DNA of 64,000 bases from Mycobacteroides chelonae. GTDB taxonomy: Bacteria > Actinomycetota > Actinomycetes > Mycobacteriales > Mycobacteriaceae. The stretch is from contig NZ_CP050145.1 in the NCBI RefSeq assembly GCF_016767715.1, forward strand, positions 4,836,001 through 4,900,000, written 5' to 3'. Under the pieces are notes generated by a model that worked only from the letters and a program-made list of their open reading frames with translations, was not told the DNA's origin and did no database searches. Numbering within the stretch: the first letter of the stretch is position 1; every line of letters begins with the position of its first letter. Of this stretch, positions 23,911 through 31,619 are shown piece after piece. The position numbers were made by a program, and so were the translations under genes.

Positions 23911-24708
23911 GTGTTCCGGGCCGTGTGGGGTCTACTGCTCGCGATGGCGATCATGTTCGCGGTCAATCCGGTACTTCTTGCCATCATCGTCTTGATGATC
24001 TCGCGCCCTCAGCCGGTACAGAATCTGGCGGCCTACTGGATCGGCAGCACCATCGTCAGTCTTGCCGGCCTACTGATTCCGCTGATGGTGCTGCACATAG
24101 CGCCGTCGTTTCGCACCTTTGTGGAGAATATGGCCACACCGGGCAACAGCATCACCACGCGGCTCATCAACCTCAGCATGGGTGTCCTCATGCTGTCGAT
24201 AGCCGCACTGATGGTCGTACGGTCACTTCGTGAGCGGTCACGCGTGGGCGCAATGACAGGCGACACCTCCGCTCAGCCACACGACTCGGATATGGCCCAC
24301 CACATCACATCGCCGTTCGGCACGCCCCAGAGTGAGGCCGCGGCGGGTGGTTCGGTGTTCCGCAGACTTCTCTACCGCCTTCAAAAGGCCTGGGAAGACG
24401 GGGCCCTGTGGGTTGCGTTCGTTTTTGGCCTCGCCGGGCTACCGCCGCCCATGTTGGTGATCTTCGTACTCACTCCCATAGTGGCCTCCGGTACCCCGAT
24501 CGGTACCCAGGTCATCGCCGTCATCCTGTTCGTCTTCGGAATGTTCACGGTTGTCGAGATCACGCTCGTCAGCTATCTCGTTGCACCTACCAAAACTCTT
24601 GCGGTACTGAGGCCATTGCACGACTGGGCACTCGCACACCGGCGCCAGATGCTGATTGCTATTTTCTCAGTCGCTGGAATGATTCAGGTAGTCAACGGTA
24701 TTGCCTGA
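23911..24708 (+). CDS. GAP (GPL-addressing protein) family membrane protein, copy 2
   Basis: This is a tandem paralogue of the preceding gene (265 residues from GTG 23911) with the same landmarks: VWGLLLAMAIMFAVNP, ISRPQPVQNLAAYWIG, YLVAPTKT and HDWALAHRRQM. The chosen GTG sits at the position equivalent to that in copy 1; a long in-frame extension to 23737 overlaps copy 1 and is rejected. As I recall, characterised GPL loci carry a single gap gene beside the synthetase, so two copies may mean a heteromeric complex or a pair serving different lipid forms. It ends 30 bases from the convergent sulfotransferase stop, across a stem-loop. Confidence 0.87.
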   Translation: MFRAVWGLLLAMAIMFAVNPVLLAIIVLMISRPQPVQNLAAYWIGSTIVSLAGLLIPLMVLHIAPSFRTFVENMATPGNSITTRLINLSMGVLMLSIAALMVVRSLRERSRVGAMTGDTSAQPHDSDMAHHITSPFGTPQSEAAAGGSVFRRLLYRLQKAWEDGALWVAFVFGLAGLPPPMLVIFVLTPIVASGTPIGTQVIAVILFVFGMFTVVEITLVSYLVAPTKTLAVLRPLHDWALAHRRQMLIAIFSVAGMIQVVNGIA

Positions 24709-24744
24709 ATAGACGGCTCGATACGAGATTCGCTCGTGTCAGGC
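24703..24744. terminator. Nested inverted repeat between convergent genes
   Basis: GCCTGA (24703-24708) pairs with TCAGGC (24739-24744), and ACGAG (24723-24727) pairs with CTCGT (24733-24737) around ATTCG. The element spans the stop codons of the gap-like gene and the convergent sulfotransferase and could end transcription in both directions. It lacks a T-run. Confidence 0.4.
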
Positions 24745-25734
24745 CCATGTCCCACTGCGCCCGTTGGCCGTCGCCATGACTTCGTAGATCAACTTCATCA
24801 TCGACGGGCGAGTGCGCCGGCTGAGCTTGTGGAATCGCTGGAAATCCTCGAGCATCGCCCGGAAACCTCGTTCGCTCGTCCGATACGCGTCCAAGACCTG
24901 GTCCAATACCGACGGCTCCCAGGGCTCGTCGGCAGCGGCCGCGCAGAGCGTTTCGTACACCACCGACATCCAGTCCGTGCCGAAGGGCTCTGTGACGGGC
25001 CCGCTGTACTTCTGGCGCCGAAGGTCGGTTTCCAGGAAATCCTCTATCGCGGCCTCGTCCCTGGCGTCTAAGTCGAGCCCGAGCGCTAACGAAGTACGTT
25101 TCATCTCCCGGCGCCAGTCCTCGAGGAGGTTCGTGTACCCCACGAACACCCGCGGCACATCGCGTGTACATGCCTCGGCCAACAGATTGAACTTGAGCCA
25201 TAGCGCGCTCGAGAACTCCGGCGAGGCGGCGGCCTGGGCGGCAACCGAGGCAATGACCTCCGTTGGGTGGCGCACCGCTATCACCGTCGCGACATCGAAA
25301 CCGGCCAGATCTGCTGCTTCGAACCACATATCCGACAGCAGATTTATCCTCGGGTCCTTGACGATAATCACTGGCGCCGACGGCAACGTCCCCAGGTATG
25401 TCCGGATCTCGGCGATACAGGTTGCCCTTTCACCGGCATCGAACGCGCCCTCTTCTTGCAGACGCAACGTCGTGTCGAATCTCGAGCTGGCGTTGCGATG
25501 CAGAATCCTCTCGTTGAGGATGATGACTTTGCGTGGTTCCCAATATCCTCGTGGATTGGCCGGGTTCGCACCCGCCAGGGCTGACGGGAGCGCGCCGCCG
25601 CACAGGGACAAAGCACGGGTTATCGCCGATGTCCCGGATCGGGCCATACCCATGACAAACAAAATCACGGGGCGGGACTGACCAGCCGAGGTCACGAGAC
25701 CGCCCGTCTCAAGACGTAATTGACTGCCGCACAT
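24739..25734 (-). CDS. Sulfotransferase family protein (PAPS-dependent)
   Basis: This is predicted to move sulfate from PAPS to a hydroxyl group. In the 331-residue form the 5'-phosphosulfate loop is GMARSGTSAITRAL near residue 30, and the 3'-phosphate-binding strand is VIAVRHPTEVIASV in the middle, as in the Sulfotransfer_1/3 families. The start is uncertain: ATG 25734 avoids overlap with the upstream methyltransferase, while TTG 25788 would add 18 residues and overlap it by 29 bases. It sits in an apparent operon with the methyltransferase before it. Sulfated GPLs are known in some mycobacteria, so a sulfated lipopeptide is a reasonable inference. Mycobacterial stf enzymes acting on trehalose or menaquinone are the alternative. 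Confidence 0.83.
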   Translation of the reverse strand: MCGSQLRLETGGLVTSAGQSRPVILFVMGMARSGTSAITRALSLCGGALPSALAGANPANPRGYWEPRKVIILNERILHRNASSRFDTTLRLQEEGAFDAGERATCIAEIRTYLGTLPSAPVIIVKDPRINLLSDMWFEAADLAGFDVATVIAVRHPTEVIASVAAQAAASPEFSSALWLKFNLLAEACTRDVPRVFVGYTNLLEDWRREMKRTSLALGLDLDARDEAAIEDFLETDLRRQKYSGPVTEPFGTDWMSVVYETLCAAAADEPWEPSVLDQVLDAYRTSERGFRAMLEDFQRFHKLSRRTRPSMMKLIYEVMATANGRSGTWA

Positions 25735-25759
25735 CGAATCATGAATTCTTCCCTGCTTC

Positions 25760-26542
25760 TCAATCGTTTTGCCCAGCGCGACTGGCAACCATCACCGTCG
25801 GGCCCAGCCCCCGTCTAGTCCGAAACTCGACGGCGATGTCCGGATCTGCGTGATGGGCCAGCGCGCGCAGCGCGGACGGGCTGTAGGCGCGTAGGGAGCT
25901 GATGAAGCCGTCGTGCTGCAGTGGCGAGAGCCTGACAAGGGGTAGCACCACTGCCAACAACGCGATATGAAGGGGGACCGGCGGCCTGGGCAGGTCCACG
26001 ATCAAGAGCTTCCTCGCCGCACGGGTTCCCGATGCGAACACTCGAGCAGCGAGATCGGGCGAAAGATGATGCAGCGACAACGCGAATATCGCAAGGTCGT
26101 AATGGCCGTTCGGGGAGTCGATCGCGGTGGCATCCATCTCCCGCACCGTGGCGCGGGGGTGGCTGCCGAGATCACTGGCGGCCGCCGCAGCCACGAAGCT
26201 GGGGTCGATGTCGGTAATCGTCACCAGGGCCGCTGGGTGCATGTCCAACAACTTGCGTGACAATCCACCAAGACCCGCACCAAGTTCAAGGATCTTCGGA
26301 GAGTTCACATCGGCGACCTCGCGTAGCGCCATGCGGGCACACTTCTCGTGGATACCTATCCACCGTCGCCGCCCCGCACGATCGAGCGAGCACATGACCT
26401 TGCTCTTGAGATCATCGACGTCATCGCGGTCCAGATACTCCAGACGTCCGGTCTGTAACCGCCTGTCCAGCCAGGAAGCATCCGGGCCGCCCCGAGGCAT
26501 GCACGAGATATCGCGGGCTCTGTTCTCCACGTAGAACATCAT
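25760..26542 (-). CDS. Class I SAM-dependent methyltransferase
   Basis: This methyltransferase of 260 residues has the SAM motif ILELGAGLGGLSRKLL near residue 85, an acidic residue ending beta-2 (TDIDPSF) and a post-motif FALSLHHLSPD. A hydrophobic stretch (LHIALLAVVLPLV, about residues 192-204) might bring it to the membrane or bind a lipid acceptor. There are two adjacent ATG codons (26542 and 26539). It lies directly upstream of the sulfotransferase on the same strand and is divergent from the acyltransferase. It probably tailors the sugar, peptide or acyl chain of the lipopeptide. The acceptor is unknown. Confidence 0.82.
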   Translation of the reverse strand: MMFYVENRARDISCMPRGGPDASWLDRRLQTGRLEYLDRDDVDDLKSKVMCSLDRAGRRRWIGIHEKCARMALREVADVNSPKILELGAGLGGLSRKLLDMHPAALVTITDIDPSFVAAAAASDLGSHPRATVREMDATAIDSPNGHYDLAIFALSLHHLSPDLAARVFASGTRAARKLLIVDLPRPPVPLHIALLAVVLPLVRLSPLQHDGFISSLRAYSPSALRALAHHADPDIAVEFRTRRGLGPTVMVASRAGQND

Positions 26543-26871
26543 GGATCACAGCGGCGGTGTACGGCAGGACAGTCGTGAAATCAAATGCGCTGCAGGGCAT
26601 GAAAAATGCAATGACGACACAGTTACTTGTCTGTGTACCAGGTCCTAGATCTGGGTCCATGCGTCCGTCAGATATTCCGGCGCCCGCGGCGAAAAAGATT
26701 TCACCACAACATGTCCACCGAACAGCTAGGCTCCCGATCAATTCGGTCGATCAAGCTCGGCTGGGCAACTCGCAGCGTGCACCGCAATCTGGAGTACGCG
26801 CGTCGTCAAACCCATTGTCGCCCACCACGCGAAACCGCAAACGCATAGCTAGGAACGAAGGAGTCGGACTG
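26543..26871. other. Divergent non-coding region between methyltransferase and acyltransferase
   Basis: These 329 bases separate a leftward operon from a rightward gene and should carry both promoters. The acyltransferase frame extends back to 26557, but the translation there is not protein-like and the strong AAGGAG site belongs to GTG 26872. No clear operator was seen. Confidence 0.45.
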
Positions 26872-28287
26872 GTGCCTGGGCAGTTACATCGGGTGCGAAA
26901 GTCTCTCGACGACCGGAAGAAGGCCAAAGATACTGTACGGCTGGATAATCGGCTGGCCCTGGCAGACGAGGCCCTATTGGCTGAGCATCACGCCGCGGGC
27001 ATGAATGTGATCATTCAGGTGACCTGGCTCTACAGCCACGCCGTCGACCTCGAGGCGTTACGGCGCTTTCATCACAATCTCGGTCGGGGCCTGTTGGGCC
27101 GACGCATCGAACGCCCCGCACTGTCGATCGCCCGGCATCGCTGGGTGGAGGACCGGGGGGCGTCCGATATCGATGTCGTTCAACACGCACGGCCCCGCAG
27201 CGAGTTCAGCGACTGGGTCGATGCACGTTCGCAGATGCGCATCGACCCCGAGGCAGGCCCCGGCTGGCATATCGGTGTCCAGCCTCTCGACGACGGAACG
27301 ACCGCGATCAGCCTGGTGCTCTCACACAATCTGATCGATGGACTCGGGCTGGCGCTTGTGATAGTTGAAGCGGCCCTGGGCAAGACCCGCGATCTGGGCT
27401 ATCCGCTGCCACAATCGCGCACCCGGCTACGAGCATTGGGTCAGGATGCGCGACAGACCGCGCGTGACGTACCTCAGGTCGCGAAAGCTCTGGTGGCGGC
27501 GGTGAAGCTCGGCCGAAAGCAGGCGCGCGATAGGAGTCAATCGGACCGTGTGCCGGCACCTCGACCCGTCGCTGTCGAGCCGGACAAGGCCGATGAAGTT
27601 GTTCTCGTACCGGCCCTCACGATCTACGTGAGCTTGGATGCCTGGGATGCCCGCGCGAACGCCCTCGCCGGGGCGAGCCATACGCTTGCCGCCGCCTTTG
27701 CCGCGCGGTTCGGGGAGCGAATCGGGCGGCGACGCGCAGACGGCGGCACAGTGACCCTGCAGATCCCGATCAGCGAGCGCACTGAGGACGACACCCGTGC
27801 CATGGCACTTTCCTATGCCCGCGTCAGCATTGACCCAACCTCGCTCACAACGGATCTACGCGATGTCCGGTCTGCCATCAAAAAGACGCTGACCGTCCTG
27901 AGGGAGACGCCCGACGAGTCCAAACAGCTCCTGTGGTTGCCCTCGTTCGCACCGAAACGGACGCTCCAACGGATGGTCGCCAGGATGCCCGCTGATCCCG
28001 ATCAGTCGGTGTTCTGTTCGTATCTCGGCGATCTCAGCTCAATGATCGGCTATCCCGCCGGAACACTCGCCGATTTCCAGAACGCACGAGCCACCGGGCA
28101 ACGCGAGAGACGACAGCTACTCGAGCGCACAGGTGGTCGCATGTTCATACTCTCCGGGCGCCTCAACGGCAAGATCTTCATCAGTGTCGGCGCCTACCAG
28201 CCGGGCGCCACGAACACCAAAGAGTCCCTGCGTGAACTGGCCGAGCTCACCCTGGCCGATTTCGGTTTGATCGGCGAGATCCACTGA
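26872..28287 (+). CDS. Condensation/acyltransferase-fold protein (WS/DGAT- or PapA-like)
   Basis: This 471-residue protein has the catalytic HxxxDG motif as HNLIDG in LVLSHNLIDGLGLALV (about residues 150-165) and a two-lobed layout like wax ester/diacylglycerol acyltransferases and Pap enzymes. It would esterify a hydroxyl with an acyl-CoA or acyl-carrier substrate. GTG 26872 was chosen because AAGGAG ends 8 bases before it. Placed inside the lipopeptide locus, it is a candidate for acylating the sugar or a peptide hydroxyl, the role of Atf enzymes in GPL synthesis, although Atf proteins belong to another fold. A storage-lipid role is less likely from context. It ends facing the hemophore-like gene. 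Confidence 0.8.
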   Translation: MPGQLHRVRKSLDDRKKAKDTVRLDNRLALADEALLAEHHAAGMNVIIQVTWLYSHAVDLEALRRFHHNLGRGLLGRRIERPALSIARHRWVEDRGASDIDVVQHARPRSEFSDWVDARSQMRIDPEAGPGWHIGVQPLDDGTTAISLVLSHNLIDGLGLALVIVEAALGKTRDLGYPLPQSRTRLRALGQDARQTARDVPQVAKALVAAVKLGRKQARDRSQSDRVPAPRPVAVEPDKADEVVLVPALTIYVSLDAWDARANALAGASHTLAAAFAARFGERIGRRRADGGTVTLQIPISERTEDDTRAMALSYARVSIDPTSLTTDLRDVRSAIKKTLTVLRETPDESKQLLWLPSFAPKRTLQRMVARMPADPDQSVFCSYLGDLSSMIGYPAGTLADFQNARATGQRERRQLLERTGGRMFILSGRLNGKIFISVGAYQPGATNTKESLRELAELTLADFGLIGEIH

Positions 28288-28336
28288 CGGATTTCTGCGC
28301 CACGTGCGGTCGCGCCGAACGGGCGATCCTTGCGGG

Positions 28337-28675
28337 TCAGAAGTTGTGGCAGGTGCGGTAGGCCTGTTCCATCGCTCCCAGATATGGCTGAAAGGCCGGT
28401 GCATTCGCCACGTCTTGAGCCGTCTGTGCCCGCTTTTCTGGCCCGGCCGCAAGGAATTCGCGTAATCCGCGTTGCAGTATCGGCGATTGGGACAACGCCT
28501 TTCCGAATTGCGGATCCTGCGCATTGAGGGCCGCCACCACTTGCGGATAGCTACACGTGGTGTTGATGGCCAAATCCAGGTCAGGATCCGCGGATGCGAT
28601 CCCGGCCGCCGCGGTCAGCGACAACGCCAGTGCTCCCAACCCTACGGACACTCGAGCAAGCGACACAGAGAACAT
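28337..28675 (-). CDS. Hemophore-related small secreted protein (Rv0203-like family)
   Basis: This 112-residue protein starts with a signal peptide (LGALALSLTAAAGIASA, cut near residue 29), leaving about 83 residues. The mature part has two cysteines (C41 in TTCSYPQ and C109 in YRTCHNF) that could pair, and the helical pattern YPQVVAALNAQ..PILQRGLREFL seen in the mycobacterial hemophore-related family. It lies 42 bases downstream of the second mmpL on the same strand and so is likely the last gene of the mmpS-mmpL-mmpL operon. Rv0203-type proteins bind haem and work with MmpL transporters. Here it may instead be a periplasmic partner for lipid export. Haem binding is not shown by the sequence. 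Confidence 0.8.
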   Translation of the reverse strand: MFSVSLARVSVGLGALALSLTAAAGIASADPDLDLAINTTCSYPQVVAALNAQDPQFGKALSQSPILQRGLREFLAAGPEKRAQTAQDVANAPAFQPYLGAMEQAYRTCHNF

Positions 28676-28717
28676 ATACGTACTTCCTTTCTTACCAATA
28701 TTTTTCGTAATCCAAAG

Positions 28718-31594
28718 TCAGGCATCTTGCATCACCAGGGGGCGGGGTCTTTCCACGTCTCGCTGCACTCTGGAGGGGCGGCGAAGTACCCGCTGCGGCC
28801 ACCAGAACCACCTGCCCAACAGCGCGGCGATCGCCGGCGTCATGAACGCGCGCACCACCAAGGTGTCGAACAACAGACCGATCCCGATCGTGGAACCAAC
28901 CTGCCCAATCACACGGAGGTCGCTGACCACCATCGACAACATGGTGAACGCGAACACCAAACCCGCAGAGGTCACCACCTTGCCGGTACCGCCCATGGCC
29001 CGAATAATCCCCGTGTTGATTCCCGCGCCCAGTTCCTCCTTCATTCGCGAGACCAACAACAGGTTGTAGTCAGAACCCACCGCCAGCAAGATGATCACGG
29101 ACATCGCCAGCACCAGCCAATGCAGTTCGATGCCGAGGATGTTCTGCCAGATGAGCACGGAGAGCCCGAATGCGGCACCCAACGAAAGTGCCACTGTGCC
29201 AACGATGACCAGTGCCGCGACAAAGCTTCGCGTCATGATCAGCATGATCCCGAAGATCAGACAAAGCGCCGCGACCCCCGCGATCAGCAGATCGTATGCG
29301 GACCCGTCACGTAGGTCTTTGAACGTCGCGGCGGTCCCAGCGAGTTGAATCTGCGCATTCTCCAACGGAGTTACCTTGAGCGCCTCCTCGGCGGCCGTCC
29401 GCACCGCATCTACCCGCGACAGTCCTTCCGGCGTCCCCGGGTCACTCCGATACGTCAGGATCAGACGTACCGCCTTCCCATCTGGTGAAAAGAACAGGGA
29501 CATAGCATGTTTGAAGTCTTCGTTCTCGAACACCTCCGGAGGCAGATAGAAGGAGTCATCGTTCTGGGCGCCGTCATAGATCTTTCCCATCGCGGTCGCA
29601 TTCGCAGCCGTCTTGTCGATGAGAGAAAAGATCCCCGACATGGTGCTGTGCATCGTCAGCATCATGGCGCGCATTGCCTTCATGGTCGTGATCATCGGCG
29701 GGAAAAGGGCGATCAGGTCGCGCTGGTACCCGTTCATCTGCTCCACGCGTTCCAGGATCTGGTGTGTCCGAAGGCTGAGCTGGTCAGTGCCGTCGAGGGC
29801 CTGAAACACCGATCTGATGGCGAAGCAGATCGGGATGGTCTCGCAGTGTTTCTCCCAGTACAGATAGTTGCGTAGAGGTTTGAAGAAATCGTCGAAATTG
29901 GCGATGTAATCACGTAGCCGATCAACGGTCGCCGTCAGCTCCCGGTTCATGACGACCGTCTCGTTGGTGATGTCGGAGATGCTGCGCATCAGCTCGTAGG
30001 TGTGCTGCATCTGGTTGATCATCTTCGTCGTGTCTTCGGCCTGCCTCAGCATGTCGTCCACGCGTTCTTTTCCAAACGGCAGGATCTGCAGCATGCCGGC
30101 ACTTTGCAGGCTGATCTGAAACGGTATCGACGTGTGCTCGATGGGGCTTCCCTCTGGCCGGGTAATGCTCTGCACCATGGAGATACCTGGAACGGCGTAC
30201 AGGCCTTTGGCCAGTTTGTGCAGAACCACGAAGTCCGCCGGGTTGCGCATATCGTGGTCTGCCTCAAGCACCAGGACGTCGGGCGTCATCCGCGACTCGG
30301 GAAAATGACGTTCGGCGGCGGCGTACCCCAGGTTGGCGGGGATGCCCCGGGGCACATAGAGCCTGTCGTCATAGCTCGTCTGATATCCCGGAAGTGCCAG
30401 CAGGCCAATGAGTCCAACCGCGCAGGCCGTGGCGAGGATGGGTCCGGGCCACCTAACGATCGCCGTACCAACCCACCGCCAGCGGCGGACCATGATCTTC
30501 CTCTTGGGCTCGAATAGTCCAAAACGACTGCCGAGGGCTATGACGGCCGGCACCAACGTGACAGCCACCGCCACCGCGACGGCCATACCCACTGCGGCGG
30601 GAATGCCCATCGTCTGGAAATAGGGCAGCCGCGTGAAGCTGAGACAGAAGATCGCACCGGCGATCGTCAGTCCAGAGGCCACGACCACCTTGGCGACGCT
30701 GCTATAGGTGGTGTAGAACGCGGTCTCCCGGTCCTCGCCGGACTGTCGGGCCTCCTGGTATCGCCCGGTGAAGAATATGCCGTAGTCCGTTCCCACGGCG
30801 ATACCGAGAGACACCAAGAGATTCACGGAGAATGTCGAAAGCCCAATGACGCCATGGTCTCCCAGAAATGCAACGATTCCTCGGGCGGCCTGTACCTGTA
30901 TTCCCACCATGATCAGCAGGAGAGTGACGGTGATCAGCGAGCGGTATACAAAGAGCAGCATCGTCAGGATCACCATGAGCGTGACAACGGTGATCTTGAC
31001 GATCGACGTGTTACCCGCATGGTTCATATCGGTCACCAGCGGTGCCGGCCCCGTGACATAGACCTGGACCCCTATCGGCGGAGTCGACCGTGCCACGATG
31101 CCCCGGACAGCTTCCACCGATTGGTTCGCCAGGGCCTGGCCTTGGTTGCCTGCAAGGTTCACCTGGACGTAGACGCTCTTACCATCGGCACTCTCTACAC
31201 CCGTCGCGGTGAGTGGGTCGCCCCAATAGTCCTGGACGTGTTGCACGTGGGCGGTGTCGGCTCTCAACTGGCGAATCAAGTTGTCGTAGTAGCCGTGTGC
31301 GTCATCACCGAGGGGTTGTTGTCCCTCCAGCACCACCATCGCCACGCTGTCGGAATTCGATTCTCCGAATACCTGACCCATCCGCTGCATCGCCTGGAAC
31401 GACGGCGCGGCTTGGGGAACCAGGGATACCGAGCTTTCCCGCCCCACCTGTTCCAGTGACGGAACCCCAAAGGTCACCACGGCGATGACCGCCAACCAGC
31501 CAAGGACAATCGGCACCGACAGACGACGGATCAGCCCCGCCACGAAGGGTGGCCGGTTGGGCATCCGGTGAATACTCATGCGCTCTTTGCCCAT
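28718..31594 (-). CDS. MmpL (RND superfamily) lipid transporter, second of a tandem pair
   Basis: This 958-residue RND transporter of the mycobacterial membrane protein large family is MmpL4a/4b-like by layout. It has an N-terminal [10 protein letters not shown] transmembrane segment, a first periplasmic domain, TM2-6 with the proton-relay pair [16 protein letters not shown], a long second periplasmic domain with helical coiled-coil character (about residues 480-700), and TM7-12 with [17 protein letters not shown]. Both Asp-Tyr pairs are intact. ATG 31594 is used; ATG 31579 ([11 protein letters not shown]) is equally plausible. It starts 25 bases after its paralogue stops. The pair parallels the mmpS4-mmpL4a-mmpL4b export genes of GPL loci, so I infer export of the lipopeptide. 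Confidence 0.93.
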   Translation of the reverse strand: MGKERMSIHRMPNRPPFVAGLIRRLSVPIVLGWLAVIAVVTFGVPSLEQVGRESSVSLVPQAAPSFQAMQRMGQVFGESNSDSVAMVVLEGQQPLGDDAHGYYDNLIRQLRADTAHVQHVQDYWGDPLTATGVESADGKSVYVQVNLAGNQGQALANQSVEAVRGIVARSTPPIGVQVYVTGPAPLVTDMNHAGNTSIVKITVVTLMVILTMLLFVYRSLITVTLLLIMVGIQVQAARGIVAFLGDHGVIGLSTFSVNLLVSLGIAVGTDYGIFFTGRYQEARQSGEDRETAFYTTYSSVAKVVVASGLTIAGAIFCLSFTRLPYFQTMGIPAAVGMAVAVAVAVTLVPAVIALGSRFGLFEPKRKIMVRRWRWVGTAIVRWPGPILATACAVGLIGLLALPGYQTSYDDRLYVPRGIPANLGYAAAERHFPESRMTPDVLVLEADHDMRNPADFVVLHKLAKGLYAVPGISMVQSITRPEGSPIEHTSIPFQISLQSAGMLQILPFGKERVDDMLRQAEDTTKMINQMQHTYELMRSISDITNETVVMNRELTATVDRLRDYIANFDDFFKPLRNYLYWEKHCETIPICFAIRSVFQALDGTDQLSLRTHQILERVEQMNGYQRDLIALFPPMITTMKAMRAMMLTMHSTMSGIFSLIDKTAANATAMGKIYDGAQNDDSFYLPPEVFENEDFKHAMSLFFSPDGKAVRLILTYRSDPGTPEGLSRVDAVRTAAEEALKVTPLENAQIQLAGTAATFKDLRDGSAYDLLIAGVAALCLIFGIMLIMTRSFVAALVIVGTVALSLGAAFGLSVLIWQNILGIELHWLVLAMSVIILLAVGSDYNLLLVSRMKEELGAGINTGIIRAMGGTGKVVTSAGLVFAFTMLSMVVSDLRVIGQVGSTIGIGLLFDTLVVRAFMTPAIAALLGRWFWWPQRVLRRPSRVQRDVERPRPLVMQDA
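28938..29115. repeat. 178-bp tract identical to 31855-32032 (mmpL paralogues)
   Basis: Read base by base, this stretch equals 31855-32032 with no mismatch. It codes the transmembrane segments that include the C-terminal GSDYNLL relay. Perfect DNA identity inside genes that differ widely elsewhere points to gene conversion. Confidence 0.9.
29143..29273. repeat. 131-bp tract identical to 32060-32190 (mmpL paralogues)
   Basis: This is a second perfectly matching stretch, separated from the first by 27 bases that contain differences. It codes the conserved transmembrane region around [20 protein letters not shown]. Confidence 0.9.
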
Positions 31595-31619
31595 TGGTAC
31601 ACAAAAGAATTCATCGCGG

